Of a DNA stretch of 17,680 nt, positions 1 to 6,972 are shown piece by piece; position 1 is the stretch's first letter, and each line of letters begins with the position of its first letter. The notes below the pieces were generated by a model, which was given only the letters and a program-made list of their open reading frames with translations, was not told where the DNA came from and made no database searches. The position numbers and the translations under genes are program-made. The stretch comes from an uncultured Clostridia bacterium (GTDB taxonomy: Bacteria; Bacillota; Clostridia; Oscillospirales; Butyricicoccaceae): assembly GCA_910589115.1 (NCBI GenBank), contig CAJUSB010000069.1:1-17680 (forward strand), written 5' to 3'.

Positions 1-2
1 CG

Positions 3-626
3 GATGCAAAGCTGATTGTAGACGGTGTGGAAAAACCAGCCAATATCATCGACTGGGAAGGCACGGCATATATGCCTGTCCGCACAGCAGCGGAACTGCT
101 GGGGATGGATATAAAATATGCGTCAGCCGATGCCGGAAGACGTGCAGCAGTCTATCTGCGTACCCCTGTCACCGATGAACAGCTGAAAGCCTGCCAGAGC
201 TATATCGCGGCACTCGCCCCCGTATCCAACTGTAAGCTGCTGCACCAGAATATGAATAGCTATAAGACCGTAGAGGATATCAGCAACGCACTCACGCAGG
301 CAATCGAGTATATGAATCTGGTCAAAAATACCCAGCCGCCAGTCTGCAAGCTGATGGACGGCGGCCTGTGTGAAGAGACGCGCACACTGGCGGATGAGGC
401 AATTAAAGCGTGCACGAATGTACAGCAAATGATTAAAAACGGAGCTGACCGGCGGGCAGCCTATTCCGCCATAGCGTTTGACTGGACAGGAACCATCGGC
501 TCGGCTGGCTACAAGGACGACGGCAAAGACGATGGCAAGGAGAGCAGTAATGGAGCACTTGCCCTTTGCGGAGAGGTAGCCAGCAGACTCGACCAGCTGG
601 GCCGCATCGTGAACCAGACACCGTAA
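3..626 (+). CDS. Stalk-domain (copper amine oxidase N-like) protein, 3' part
   Basis: The reading frame is open to the left edge, so the true start lies outside the window; a GTG at 27 is only an internal codon. The first 50 or so visible residues match the copper amine oxidase N-terminal-like 'stalk' domain common in secreted Clostridia proteins: a short VDG strand, then an AYMPVRTAAELLGMDIKY segment corresponding to the family's 'YVPLRxxAExLGxxVxW' pattern. The remaining roughly 150 residues are mostly helical by eye, carry five scattered cysteines and a DDGKDDGK acidic/lysine stretch, and were not recognised. The stalk domain usually sits in exported proteins, so a cell-surface or secreted location is inferred; the signal peptide would be upstream of the window. 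The gene is followed 26 bases later by a strong hairpin terminator and so ends its transcription unit. Function is unknown. Confidence 0.75.
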   Translation, partial: DAKLIVDGVEKPANIIDWEGTAYMPVRTAAELLGMDIKYASADAGRRAAVYLRTPVTDEQLKACQSYIAALAPVSNCKLLHQNMNSYKTVEDISNALTQAIEYMNLVKNTQPPVCKLMDGGLCEETRTLADEAIKACTNVQQMIKNGADRRAAYSAIAFDWTGTIGSAGYKDDGKDDGKESSNGALALCGEVASRLDQLGRIVNQTP

Positions 627-652
627 AACGGATGAAATCCGCATAGTTTCAA

Positions 653-702
653 AAAACAAATCCGGCCCTGTATCGCTTGCGATGTGGGGCCGGATTTGTT
701 TT
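653..702 (+). terminator. Rho-independent terminator after the stalk-domain gene
   Basis: A perfect 16-bp inverted repeat (AAAACAAATCCGGCCC at 653-668 and its complement at 687-702) encloses an inner ATCGC-TT-GCGAT helix, giving one long hairpin that ends in a T-rich tract (TTTTATTATTTTT). It is 26 bases past the stop codon at 626. The stem is A-rich on its left side, so it could also terminate transcription on the other strand. Confidence 0.9.
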
Positions 703-726
703 ATTATTTTTCAAATAAGATAATTA

Positions 727-755
727 TTGACACATATCTATTTATATGCTATATT
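727..755 (+). promoter_or_regulatory. Sigma-A-type promoter of the lipoprotein operon
   Basis: TTGACA at 727-732, a 17-base spacer and TATATT at 750-755: an exact -35 box and a near-consensus -10 at ideal spacing, in an AT-rich region just after a terminator. It would start a leader of about 150 nt before the lipoprotein start at 912. Confidence 0.75.
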
Positions 756-802
756 ATAAGCAGAGTTAAAACAACAACACGAATAGAAAGAGGGAGATTC
801 CA

Positions 803-820
803 ATGGGTTGGATACGCTGA
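803..820 (+). other. Possible five-codon leader ORF (MGWIR)
   Basis: Between the promoter at 727-755 and the lipoprotein start at 912 there is an ATG preceded by AGAGGGAG at good spacing, followed by only five codons and TGA. It could be a leader peptide or chance. An overlapping frame (TTG at 808, about 24 codons) gives a short peptide containing KRDILLLSYLL, which faintly resembles the KRDIxLLxYFLDM segment of some Firmicutes sigma factors, so a decayed fragment is another reading. Confidence 0.2.
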
Positions 821-911
821 CAAACAGCAGTAAAAGAGATATTTTATTGTTATCTTATCTATTGTGCTGTAGAGAATCTTGAGCCAAGGGAAGCTTGTAG
901 GAGGATTGTTT

Positions 912-1506
912 ATGCGAAAAAAAACTAATTGCGTTTTTACTAGTAATCAGTTTATGCTGCGCTGTTGGCTGTGGGGTTATAATATCTAAAAAGAGAAATA
1001 ATCAAGGTTTATTAGTTTCGAGTTTCACACAAACCGCAGAAACAATAAAGGAAGGTTTTTCCTATGATGGTTTTGACGAAATAATGAGTGATAAAACTTA
1101 TTTTTTATCTTTACCGTTAAACTATCCACAAATTGACAGCAGCGGCATTCCCCTAGATTTACAAAAACTTTTTGTATATAAAGAAAGCACAACCGGAACG
1201 GTAATTATGCTTCAGATGACAATTTCGCCTTCAAGCTCTACGGAAAGCAAATGGATAAGCAGTTTCAATTATCAAACGAATCTTTTTAATTCACCAAACT
1301 GTAAATTTGGCGGATTATATGATGAAAATATTCCTGATGTAGAGATATCAGTAAACGCATTTTCTTATCAGGGAATCAACTTTTCTGTCCTTGCATTTGC
1401 TCCGGATAACAACAACCAGGCTGCAACCGAAAAAATGGTTGACTTTTGTAATAATTTAATTGATTTTTTGACAAAATCGACTGATTATCAGCCATCGAAC
1501 CAATGA
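912..1506 (+). pseudogene. Lipoprotein of unknown function, frameshifted in an A8 tract
   Basis: An ATG at 912 follows a good ribosome binding site (GTAGGAGGATTGTTT). As written, the frame shifts at an A8 run (917-924) three codons into the gene and stops after about 25 codons. If the run had seven A, the frame would read MRKKLIAFLLVISLCCAVGC and then continue without a stop to 1506. That is a classic lipoprotein signal peptide with the lipid-modified cysteine at residue 20, in a 197-residue protein. No start codon for the downstream frame exists upstream of the run; the first internal ATG (1084) has no ribosome binding site and would lose the signal. The mature part (many aromatic residues and asparagines) is not recognised. 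It is the first gene of an operon running to 2450. The shift may be a sequencing error in a homopolymer, a phase-variable state, slippage-dependent expression, or a true pseudogene. Confidence 0.75.
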
Positions 1507-1571
1507 AAGACAAATAAACCGTTAGATATCATATCGTGTCAAAAAAGATACTATTTATTGGGGTTAAATGG

Positions 1572-1995
1572 ATGAGATATAAAAAAAAGTATATTACGAT
1601 TGCACTGTTAATTGCAGCAGTTTTTTGTGCTTTTGCATTATTGCGGGTCAACAGTTTATACATATCCACCGCCGGTATCGCCAGAGAACAAAAAGACGCT
1701 CGTTATTGCAAATCCCTGTCTGACCCCGAAAAAGCAGGGGTTGAATATGTATGTTTTTATAGTGATTCAGACCCAACAGAAGCAACCGTTGTAAAAACGG
1801 ATAACCGGATAAGTGTATTCGTATCGGAAAAAGAAACGGATACTGATCCAATACTGAAAAGCGTTTGCCGTACCGAAAAAAACAGTTTATCAGTATTTGG
1901 TTTTGCCGCCGTCAACCCCCGGGATGCAGCCGTTAGAAATTTTTTGGGACGGTGAAACAAATCAGGTTTCGATTGAATCAAAGGAGGTCATATGA
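1572..1995 (+). pseudogene. Single-pass membrane or anchored protein, frameshifted near its C-terminus
   Basis: The preferred start is ATG 1572 (MRYKKKY followed by an 18-residue hydrophobic segment); a GTG at 1536 has no ribosome binding site. In the starting frame the protein ends at 1955 in a poor-looking tail. Shifting by one base at the A7 run (1876-1882) instead gives KTVYQYLVLPPSTPG, then MQPLEIFWDGETNQVSIESK, ending at TGA 1993-1995. That end overlaps the ATG of the next gene as ATGA and places AAGGAGGT inside its own last codons, the arrangement expected for translational coupling, so the shifted frame is very likely the true one. A shift at the nearby AAAA (1857-1860) would work equally well. 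The repaired product is about 140 residues: an N-terminal anchor and a small extracellular domain. Family not recognised. Confidence 0.7.
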
Positions 1996-2450
1996 TATCT
2001 TTCATCAGCTGGCTGCAACTTGTATTTTACCTGGATTTAGAGCTTCCCACCTTTATCATATGCGAACATCAAAACCATTGGCGCGACAAAGATACCATAC
2101 AGAAGCGGCTGGGAATATTAAAATTAGTTTTACATTTTTGTATTATTACGGCTATGTTTGTCCCTATCGGAATAGAGGGTTTCGGCTATGCAGGATTTCT
2201 ATTATATGGAATTCATTTGTTAGGTTTTCTGATTTTCTTGGTGGTCCATTGGATTGTGTCCGCGTTTGTCCTCAAAGGGACGCTGCACGCAAATTCATTG
2301 GAAATTGTAAATGCACTTTGCTTCCTGCTGGCCGGTCTGATGATCGGCAGCAGCCCACTGTCAGAATGCTATTGGGCAATGGTCATACTGGCTGTACTGC
2401 TGCTGTTGCTGACCATCGTTCAGCTGCGGTATCAGCTGCGCCAGAAATAA
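1992..2450 (+). CDS. Four-TM membrane protein of unknown function
   Basis: A 152-residue, very hydrophobic protein. The start ATG (1992) is preceded by AAGGAGGT and overlaps the stop of the frame-repaired upstream gene (ATGA), so it is probably translationally coupled to it. By eye there are about four membrane spans (roughly residues 42-62, 68-95, 103-120 and 127-145). An N-terminal amphipathic stretch ends in a charged loop containing CEHQNHWRDKD, and there is a short basic C-terminal tail (LRYQLRQK). No catalytic motif or transporter signature was seen, and the family was not recognised. It is the last gene of the lipoprotein operon: a terminator hairpin starts three bases after the stop codon. 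A membrane partner for the two upstream exported proteins is a reasonable inference from order and coupling only. Confidence 0.7.
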   Translation: MISFISWLQLVFYLDLELPTFIICEHQNHWRDKDTIQKRLGILKLVLHFCIITAMFVPIGIEGFGYAGFLLYGIHLLGFLIFLVVHWIVSAFVLKGTLHANSLEIVNALCFLLAGLMIGSSPLSECYWAMVILAVLLLLLTIVQLRYQLRQK

Positions 2451-2452
2451 TA

Positions 2453-2488
2453 AAACAGGAAGGAGCGGGCAACGTCTCCTTCCTGTTT
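2453..2488 (+). terminator. Terminator or attenuator after the membrane protein gene
   Basis: Perfect 13-bp inverted repeat AAACAGGAAGGAG (2453-2465) and CTCCTTCCTGTTT (2476-2488) with a 10-base loop, immediately after the stop at 2450. The T-run is only three bases before AC, so termination may be partial. The next lipoprotein gene starts 24 bases later with no clear promoter of its own, which suggests read-through. Confidence 0.7.
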
Positions 2489-2512
2489 ACTGTACATAAG
2501 AGGTGAATCTTT

Positions 2513-3271
2513 ATGAAATGGATGAAATACATTTTTCCTGCATTTTTGATATTCATGCTGTTATCCTTTTCAGGCTGCGCAAAACCGGAGGATACACCCA
2601 CACCTTTGAATTCCGATACTGCTTATCGGCTTGCATGGCAGTATCTGTTATCCGAGGCCGAGGAACACTATCATGTATTCAATATCACAGATGCAAAAAT
2701 CACACGTTTTGAGCCAGTCGCATATCAACAGGCCACACAGGGAAACATACATGTGTACGCGCTTGAATATGCACTTTTCGCCACCCAGGATTACGGTTGG
2801 ATCCCCGGCGGTGACGGTTTGGGAAGCACCTATCTATTCATGGCAGAACAAGGTGAAGACGTGCGCCTGCTTGCAGCCGCAGGCAGCAAAAAAGTATATG
2901 ATAACGGCGGATATTCCGGTATGATAAAGGCGCTCTTACAGGATAACAGCAGCGCAGATTATGCAAAACAATCTGTCTTGCGGGCCGAAGACCAGCAGAC
3001 AGAAATAAACGATGCAATCCACGCCGCAGAAGCCTTTTTTCTTGACAAGGACTGCCTGACGGTCAACATCTGGTATGACTGGAACACATCTTTGGACTTC
3101 TGGGAGCGGTCGCCAGACGTACTCCCAGAACAGAAAGGCAACACCATTATCCTTTGCGCCGATCTATATTTCTGGTCAGAACATACAACAAATCTTTTTC
3201 ATAACTCCATCCTGATTCTGACCCGTGAAAACGAAGAAGCGCCGTGGACAATAAAAACCTATGGTTTTTAA
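2513..3271 (+). CDS. Secreted lipoprotein of unknown function
   Basis: A 252-residue protein. ATG 2513 follows AAGAGGTGAATCTTT. Residues 1-21 form a lipoprotein signal peptide (KWMK, a hydrophobic core, then LLSFSG before Cys22), so the product should be lipid-anchored on the outer face of the membrane. The mature chain begins with a short Pro/Thr linker (PEDTPTPLN) and continues as an aromatic-rich domain with many Tyr/Trp and Asp/Glu residues; no enzyme motif was found. It starts only 24 bases after the terminator-like hairpin that ends the preceding operon, in the same direction, so it is probably transcribed by read-through and may work with those envelope proteins. It converges on ung, with only 60 bases between the two stops. 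Similar hypothetical lipoproteins are common in gut Clostridia. Confidence 0.8.
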   Translation: MKWMKYIFPAFLIFMLLSFSGCAKPEDTPTPLNSDTAYRLAWQYLLSEAEEHYHVFNITDAKITRFEPVAYQQATQGNIHVYALEYALFATQDYGWIPGGDGLGSTYLFMAEQGEDVRLLAAAGSKKVYDNGGYSGMIKALLQDNSSADYAKQSVLRAEDQQTEINDAIHAAEAFFLDKDCLTVNIWYDWNTSLDFWERSPDVLPEQKGNTIILCADLYFWSEHTTNLFHNSILILTRENEEAPWTIKTYGF

Positions 3272-3331
3272 CTGTCCGCAGCGCTTTCCCTCTTCCTTTG
3301 TCTGCCGCCGGATTCATTTGAAAATCCAATG

Positions 3332-4006
3332 TCAGGGCGTATTCAAATCCCAATCAATCGGCGCTATGCCGTGCGACTCCAGAAAAGCATTGGTTTTAGA
3401 AAAATGCCGGCAGCCAAAAAAGCCGTTATATGCAGAGAGCGGCGAAGGATGTACGGTTTCCAGAATCAGATGCTGCGGGCTTGTAATAAGTGGTTTTTTG
3501 CTTCTGGCGTTCCCGCCCCAAAGCAGGAAAACCACAGGCTCCGGATGCTCATTCAGTTTGCGGATCACGGCGTCGGTGAAGGTCTGCCAGCCGAGGTTTT
3601 TATGGCTGTTTGCCTGCCCGCGCCGGACCGTCAGCGTAGTGTTCAGCAGCAATACCCCCTGCTGTGCCCATTTGGTGAGCGTTCCATCCTTGGGCGGAAC
3701 GATGCCAAGGTCGTCCGAAAGCTCCTGAAACATATTTTTCAGGCTTGGCGGCGGTGTCACACCCGGCTGCACAGAAAAACACAGGCCATGTGCCTGTCCT
3801 GGGCCGTGATATGGGTCCTGTCCGAGCAGTACTGCCTTCACGTCGGAATAAGATGTATATTTTAATGCATTAAAAATACAATCCATCGGCGGATAAATGG
3901 TTTGTTCCGCATATTCCTTTTTTAAGAAATAGCGGATGCGCTTATAATAATCGGATGAAAATTCATCTTTCAGGATATCATCCCATTCGTTCCCAAGGTG
4001 TACCAT
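3332..4006 (-). CDS. ung: Uracil-DNA glycosylase, family 1
   Basis: Cytosolic base-excision repair enzyme that removes uracil from DNA. From the ATG at 4006 it has 224 residues, the usual family length. Visible hallmarks: the GQDPYH motif at residues 62-67 with catalytic Asp64; AHGLCFSV at 72-79 with the uracil-stacking Phe; LLLNTTLTVR near 119-128 with the uracil-binding Asn; and HPSPLSA at 186-192 with catalytic His186 in the minor-groove loop. The frame is open to 4186, but the upstream part is not conserved in the family, and MVHLGNEWDD is a typical UDG beginning preceded by GGGGG at a suitable distance; ATG 4027 is a less likely alternative. It appears monocistronic, divergent from the GGDEF gene and convergent with the lipoprotein gene. 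Confidence 0.96.
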   Translation of the reverse strand: MVHLGNEWDDILKDEFSSDYYKRIRYFLKKEYAEQTIYPPMDCIFNALKYTSYSDVKAVLLGQDPYHGPGQAHGLCFSVQPGVTPPPSLKNMFQELSDDLGIVPPKDGTLTKWAQQGVLLLNTTLTVRRGQANSHKNLGWQTFTDAVIRKLNEHPEPVVFLLWGGNARSKKPLITSPQHLILETVHPSPLSAYNGFFGCRHFSKTNAFLESHGIAPIDWDLNTP

Positions 4007-4069
4007 ATCGGACAAACCCCCGTTCATATATTCTATTATTATTGGTTCCCCAAATCTGATGTTGACTCT

Positions 4070-4098
4070 ACTATAGCATAGCCCGACATAAAAGGCAA
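4070..4098 (-). promoter_or_regulatory. Promoter of ung
   Basis: On the minus strand TTGCCT (4093-4098), a 17-base spacer and TATAGT (4070-4075), about 65 bases upstream of the ung start. The -10 is near consensus and the -35 is moderate. It supports the short start at 4006, because translation from 4186 would lie upstream of this promoter. Confidence 0.55.
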
Positions 4099-4213
4099 GT
4101 AAAGTTTTCCGGTTCCGCGTATGCTGCACATGCTTCATACGGGAACTTTTTTTCGTTTGCAGCCTGCAAGAATCACTTTTTTTCAAAAAACGGTCGATTT
4201 TTTGCCGCAGCCA

Positions 4214-4222
4214 TGTTATACT
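4214..4222 (+). promoter_or_regulatory. Extended -10 promoter candidate for the GGDEF gene
   Basis: TGTTATACT is a TGn-extended -10 element on the plus strand, about 130 bases before the start at 4354. The -35 region is poor, as is common for extended -10 promoters. The leader between it and the gene shows no recognised riboswitch. Confidence 0.4.
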
Positions 4223-4353
4223 TATTATGGGACGGACTTTCCAGCTTTTACCTTAACCGCCCTGCGCTTAAAATATCATAGGAACACATCAGCTGCTTTT
4301 TGTTACAACATGCGGGATTTCTCCTGAAAATGCGATTTAACGAGGGTGATTCA

Positions 4354-5760
4354 ATGAAAATTATTAAAAAACTATGGACAGATTCCTGTTTCGACCGCTA
4401 CGCCTTGGAACTGCTGATTGCTATCGAGCTTCTGTTGTCGTTTACCTTTTTGGGTTATATCCATATCCCGCCGATCTCTATTACAACAGCATACATACCA
4501 ATCCTAATTGCGGGATGTCTCTTTGGGCCTGCGGAATCTCTCCTCATTGGGTTTGTTTTCGGGTTATCCAGCATGTATAAAGCATCTGCATCCTACGTTT
4601 TGCCCTCGGATGCAGCCTTTTCACCGTTCCTGAGCCCTGCCCCTGTCAACAGCATTTTGCTGAGCGTTGGGGTCAGAATGCTGTTCGGGCTGCTGATTGG
4701 CTTAGCCTTTTCATTCGCCTCAAAAAGAAAACATCCACGTATATGGAGAGTTATAATCTCCACAGTTGCACCGAAATTCCACTCGCTTCTGGTTTATACT
4801 GCTATGGGGTTTTTATTTCCAGCGCTTGGTTATCGCTACACCTCGGCCCTGGACTGGGATTGGGTCGATGCAGTCATCGCGGCCGTCTGCGTCGTAAGCG
4901 TTGAACTGCTGTGGGCGATTTATCATCACCGCACGGTGCAGAACGTCAAATCAGGCGTCGACCAACCAATCGACAACCCTTATAAGCCCGAAAAAATGAA
5001 CCTGTTTTTTGCTGCTTTTGAATTCTTTCTGCTTTTCATGGCAGTCTTAGCGGCAAGGTACTTTTCTCAACGGGAATCCTATATGTTGCAGCAGCACGGC
5101 GTAGCAGTTTCGCATACCATTTCATATGATCTGCTGCATTTACAGCTGCAATTTTTGTTTGCCTCACTGGCCCTGAATTTGATTTCAGTCATTTTCCTGA
5201 TCATGCTTTACAAGTATATGGCATTCAAAAAATACCAGGGTGAGCTGGATGAACTGACCGGCATAATGGGTCGCAGAATGTTTCTCTACCACTGCAACCG
5301 GCTTCAGCAGGCAGCCGCTTCCGGTGCGAAGCGGCTGGGCTGGTTCCTGTTTGTGGATGCAGATTATTTCAAACAGGTCAACGACAACTTTGGACATGCC
5401 ACCGGCGACCTGGTTCTGAAAGCGATTGCTTCCAATCTGCATCATATTTTTAAGGGTGCAGGGACCGTAGGCCGGATCGGCGGCGATGAATTTGCTGTAA
5501 TAATTGAGGCTCCGCTGTCCCCGCAGGAGCTGGGACAGCGGCTGGAAAGGTTCCTTTCCGCGATTGCCGACACACTGCCCGACAAAAAAACAAGCTGTAG
5601 CATCGGGGCGTATCAATTTGTTTTCCCGCAGTCTGTAAAGCATCTGCTTTCGGAAACGGATCAAATACTGTACAAGGCAAAAGAAAATGGCCGGGCCTGT
5701 TATGTTCTGAAAGAATGTGGCTGGCAGGCCGGAAACGGTAAAAGAGAGGATCTCGTATGA
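4354..5760 (+). CDS. Membrane diguanylate cyclase: ECF-S-like sensor plus GGDEF
   Basis: A 468-residue predicted diguanylate cyclase that would make cyclic-di-GMP from two GTP at the inner membrane face. The start at ATG 4354 is preceded by CGAGGGTGATTCA; the frame is open to TTG 4300 without a better site. The first half carries five to six hydrophobic segments. Residues about 30-150 (SITTAYIPILIAGCLFGP, a glycine-rich loop, GVRMLFGLLIG) resemble the substrate-binding S component of ECF vitamin transporters, suggesting a small-molecule sensor; two more spans precede the catalytic domain (about 295-450). Intact motifs are DELTG at 299, DADYF at 335 (metal-binding Asp) and GGDEF at 376-380. 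The inhibitory I-site (RxxD) is replaced by KGAG, so product feedback by that route looks absent. The stop overlaps the next gene's ATG (ATGA). The ligand is unknown. Confidence 0.9.
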   Translation: MKIIKKLWTDSCFDRYALELLIAIELLLSFTFLGYIHIPPISITTAYIPILIAGCLFGPAESLLIGFVFGLSSMYKASASYVLPSDAAFSPFLSPAPVNSILLSVGVRMLFGLLIGLAFSFASKRKHPRIWRVIISTVAPKFHSLLVYTAMGFLFPALGYRYTSALDWDWVDAVIAAVCVVSVELLWAIYHHRTVQNVKSGVDQPIDNPYKPEKMNLFFAAFEFFLLFMAVLAARYFSQRESYMLQQHGVAVSHTISYDLLHLQLQFLFASLALNLISVIFLIMLYKYMAFKKYQGELDELTGIMGRRMFLYHCNRLQQAAASGAKRLGWFLFVDADYFKQVNDNFGHATGDLVLKAIASNLHHIFKGAGTVGRIGGDEFAVIIEAPLSPQELGQRLERFLSAIADTLPDKKTSCSIGAYQFVFPQSVKHLLSETDQILYKAKENGRACYVLKECGWQAGNGKREDLV

Positions 5761-6050
5761 AACTGCTTTTGATTTACTTGGCGGCGGTCAACTGCTGTGG
5801 GATGCTGGCCGTTTCTCTTGATAAATGGCGTGCGCAGCATGGGAAGTGGCGGATACGGGAGCGAACATTTTTCATATTTTCGCTGTTGGGCGGAACGCCC
5901 GGCGTATATGCAGCGATGCGTTTATGCCATCATAAAACGCTGCATAAACGTTTTATGTGGGGGCTGCCTGCAATATTTGCGGTGCAGATTGCGTTGATTG
6001 GATACGGGGCATATTATTGGTATACGCGCTTTGGGTTTCCGGTTCATTAG
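5757..6050 (+). CDS. DUF1294 membrane protein
   Basis: A 97-residue protein of the DUF1294 family. Visible family hallmarks are the N-terminal span ending in SLDKWRAQ (Asp-Lys at 22-23), then KWRIRER at 30-36, LLGGTPGVYAAM (Gly-Gly at 45-46) and CHHKTLHKRF at 57-66, followed by a second membrane span near 68-86. Its ATG overlaps the TGA of the diguanylate cyclase gene by the ATGA arrangement, which implies translational coupling and similar expression. The biochemical role of DUF1294 proteins is not established; in some other proteins this domain is joined to cold-shock domains. Whether it works with the cyclase or is only co-expressed cannot be told from sequence. Length is normal and nothing is missing. 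Confidence 0.88.
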   Translation: MKLLLIYLAAVNCCGMLAVSLDKWRAQHGKWRIRERTFFIFSLLGGTPGVYAAMRLCHHKTLHKRFMWGLPAIFAVQIALIGYGAYYWYTRFGFPVH

Positions 6051-6127
6051 CGGAATGCCCACCATGCAGCCAGCCCCTTTCCCACTGTTTTGAACGGTTC
6101 TACCCATAAAAAAGGAGGTAAATCCAA

Positions 6128-6595
6128 ATGAAGCTGTTATTACGCCAGCGGTTTTTTTCGTGGTTTGACAGCTATGATATTTATGATGAAGCGGGAAACA
6201 CGGTTTATGTCGTAAAGGGAGAATTCAGTATGGGCCACCGCCTGCAAATTTACGACCCCGTGGGAACCCCCCTAGGACGGATTCAGGAGCGGGTCCTCAC
6301 CTTCCTGCCAAAATTCGAGCTGTATGCCGGCGAGCAGTACATTGGCGAGCTGCGGAAAGAATTCAGCTTATTCCGCCCGCGGTTCCGGCTGGACTGTTTC
6401 GGCTGGCAAATCGAAGGTAATTTTATAGAATGGGATTACACCGTAACGTCGGGCGACCGCACGGTCATGCGTCTGAACAGGGAACCGCTGAACTGGACAG
6501 ACACCTATGTCATGGAGATTGCAAAGCCATCGGAAGCGTTATACTGTCTGATGATCGTATTAGCGATAGATGCCGCCAAATGCTCAAGAAGCTGA
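6128..6595 (+). CDS. LURP-one-related (YxjI/DUF567-type) protein
   Basis: A 155-residue protein with the LURP-one-related fold, a tubby-like beta barrel with a central helix. Supporting features are the opening MKLLLRQRFFSWFDSYDIYD, the VYVVKGEFSMGHRLQIYDP strand pair, the repeated short beta-strands such as LGRIQERVLTFLPKFELY, and the C-terminal hydrophobic helix LMIVLAIDAA, which is typical for the family. The start is well defined: AAAAAAGGAGGTAAATCCAA directly precedes the ATG. It lies 77 bases after the DUF1294 gene in the same direction with no clear promoter between, so it may be the last gene of that operon. Bacterial members have no established reaction; tubby-like folds can bind phospholipids, so a membrane-associated role is only a guess. 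Confidence 0.85.
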   Translation: MKLLLRQRFFSWFDSYDIYDEAGNTVYVVKGEFSMGHRLQIYDPVGTPLGRIQERVLTFLPKFELYAGEQYIGELRKEFSLFRPRFRLDCFGWQIEGNFIEWDYTVTSGDRTVMRLNREPLNWTDTYVMEIAKPSEALYCLMIVLAIDAAKCSRS

Positions 6596-6625
6596 CTCGG
6601 AAATAACTGTTTCATCCGCCTGCGC

Positions 6626-6764
6626 GGCGAGCGGCCCCTACGCGGGGCAGCGCCAGAGGGACTTCTCCCTCTGGACTCCCGTCCTCCGCTGCGGTGGGGA
6701 AAAGGGTGCGCTATTGCTGTTAATGCATACTGCTTCGCCCCGCCAAAAGGACGGCGGGGCGAAG
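6626..6764. repeat. GC-rich palindromic repeat block
   Basis: Three adjacent palindromes in a sharply GC-rich patch directly after the LURP gene. The first has GGCG at 6626-6629 and GCCCC at 6634-6638 pairing with GGGGC at 6644-6648 and CGCC at 6651-6654. The second is CCAGAGGGA at 6653-6661 with a CTTC tetraloop and TCCCTCTGG to 6674. The third is a perfect 12-bp stem, CTTCGCCCCGCC at 6733-6744 with its complement at 6753-6764. None has a T-run, so they are poor terminators. This looks like a dispersed palindromic repeat or a non-autonomous element, but only one block is visible here. Confidence 0.5.
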
Positions 6765-6800
6765 GGGGCGGCTGCGGTAAAAATTGATTGTGCGCAAGTA

Positions 6801-6849
6801 TAAAAAGAACCCCCTGCCGCAATAATCGGGAATGAAAAGCGGCAGAGGG
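6801..6849 (-). terminator. Intrinsic terminator of the small RNA
   Basis: Minus strand: CTGCCGC (6839-6845 on plus) pairs with GCGGCAG (6814-6820), extended after one mismatch by three further G-C pairs, with an 18-base loop and then GTTCTTTTTA. No gene ends just upstream on this strand, which is why a non-coding transcript is proposed. Confidence 0.7.
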
Positions 6850-6966
6850 AGAGGGTATGATACACACCGGACTGATGAAGATATCCGATGTGATCGACAG
6901 ATAGAAGAGCGCTGCCCATCGTGTGCGGCGCTATAGGGGGAAGCGCCGTACACCGGCTGTGCAACT
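6801..6966 (-). ncRNA. Candidate orphan small RNA, about 165 nt
   Basis: On the minus strand a near-perfect promoter (6973-7001) is followed by three stable hairpins, the last being an intrinsic terminator with a T-run at about 6801-6809. Hairpin 1 (6921-6953) is a fully paired 12-bp stem with one G-U pair (GTGTGCGGCGCT side). Hairpin 2 (6863-6892) is nine pairs, CACATCGGA with TCCGGTGTG on the RNA. Hairpin 3 (6810-6849) is the terminator. No convincing start codon with a ribosome binding site was seen within it, and no minus-strand gene follows before the GC-rich repeats and the end of the convergent LURP gene, so it is not an obvious 5' leader. It matches no RNA family I can recognise by eye (6S, SRP, tmRNA, RNase P and common riboswitches were considered). 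Predicted start at about 6966. Confidence 0.6.
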
Positions 6967-6972
6967 ACCTCT

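Noticed and set aside
123..659. 178-codon minus-strand frame opposite the stalk-domain gene
   Set aside because: Its start lies in the terminator and its composition is that of a shadow frame; the plus-strand frame has a recognisable domain.
4007..4186. N-terminal extension of ung by 60 residues
   Set aside because: The extra residues are not part of the UDG family, the -10/-35 pair at 4070-4098 lies inside it, and ATG 4006 gives the normal length.
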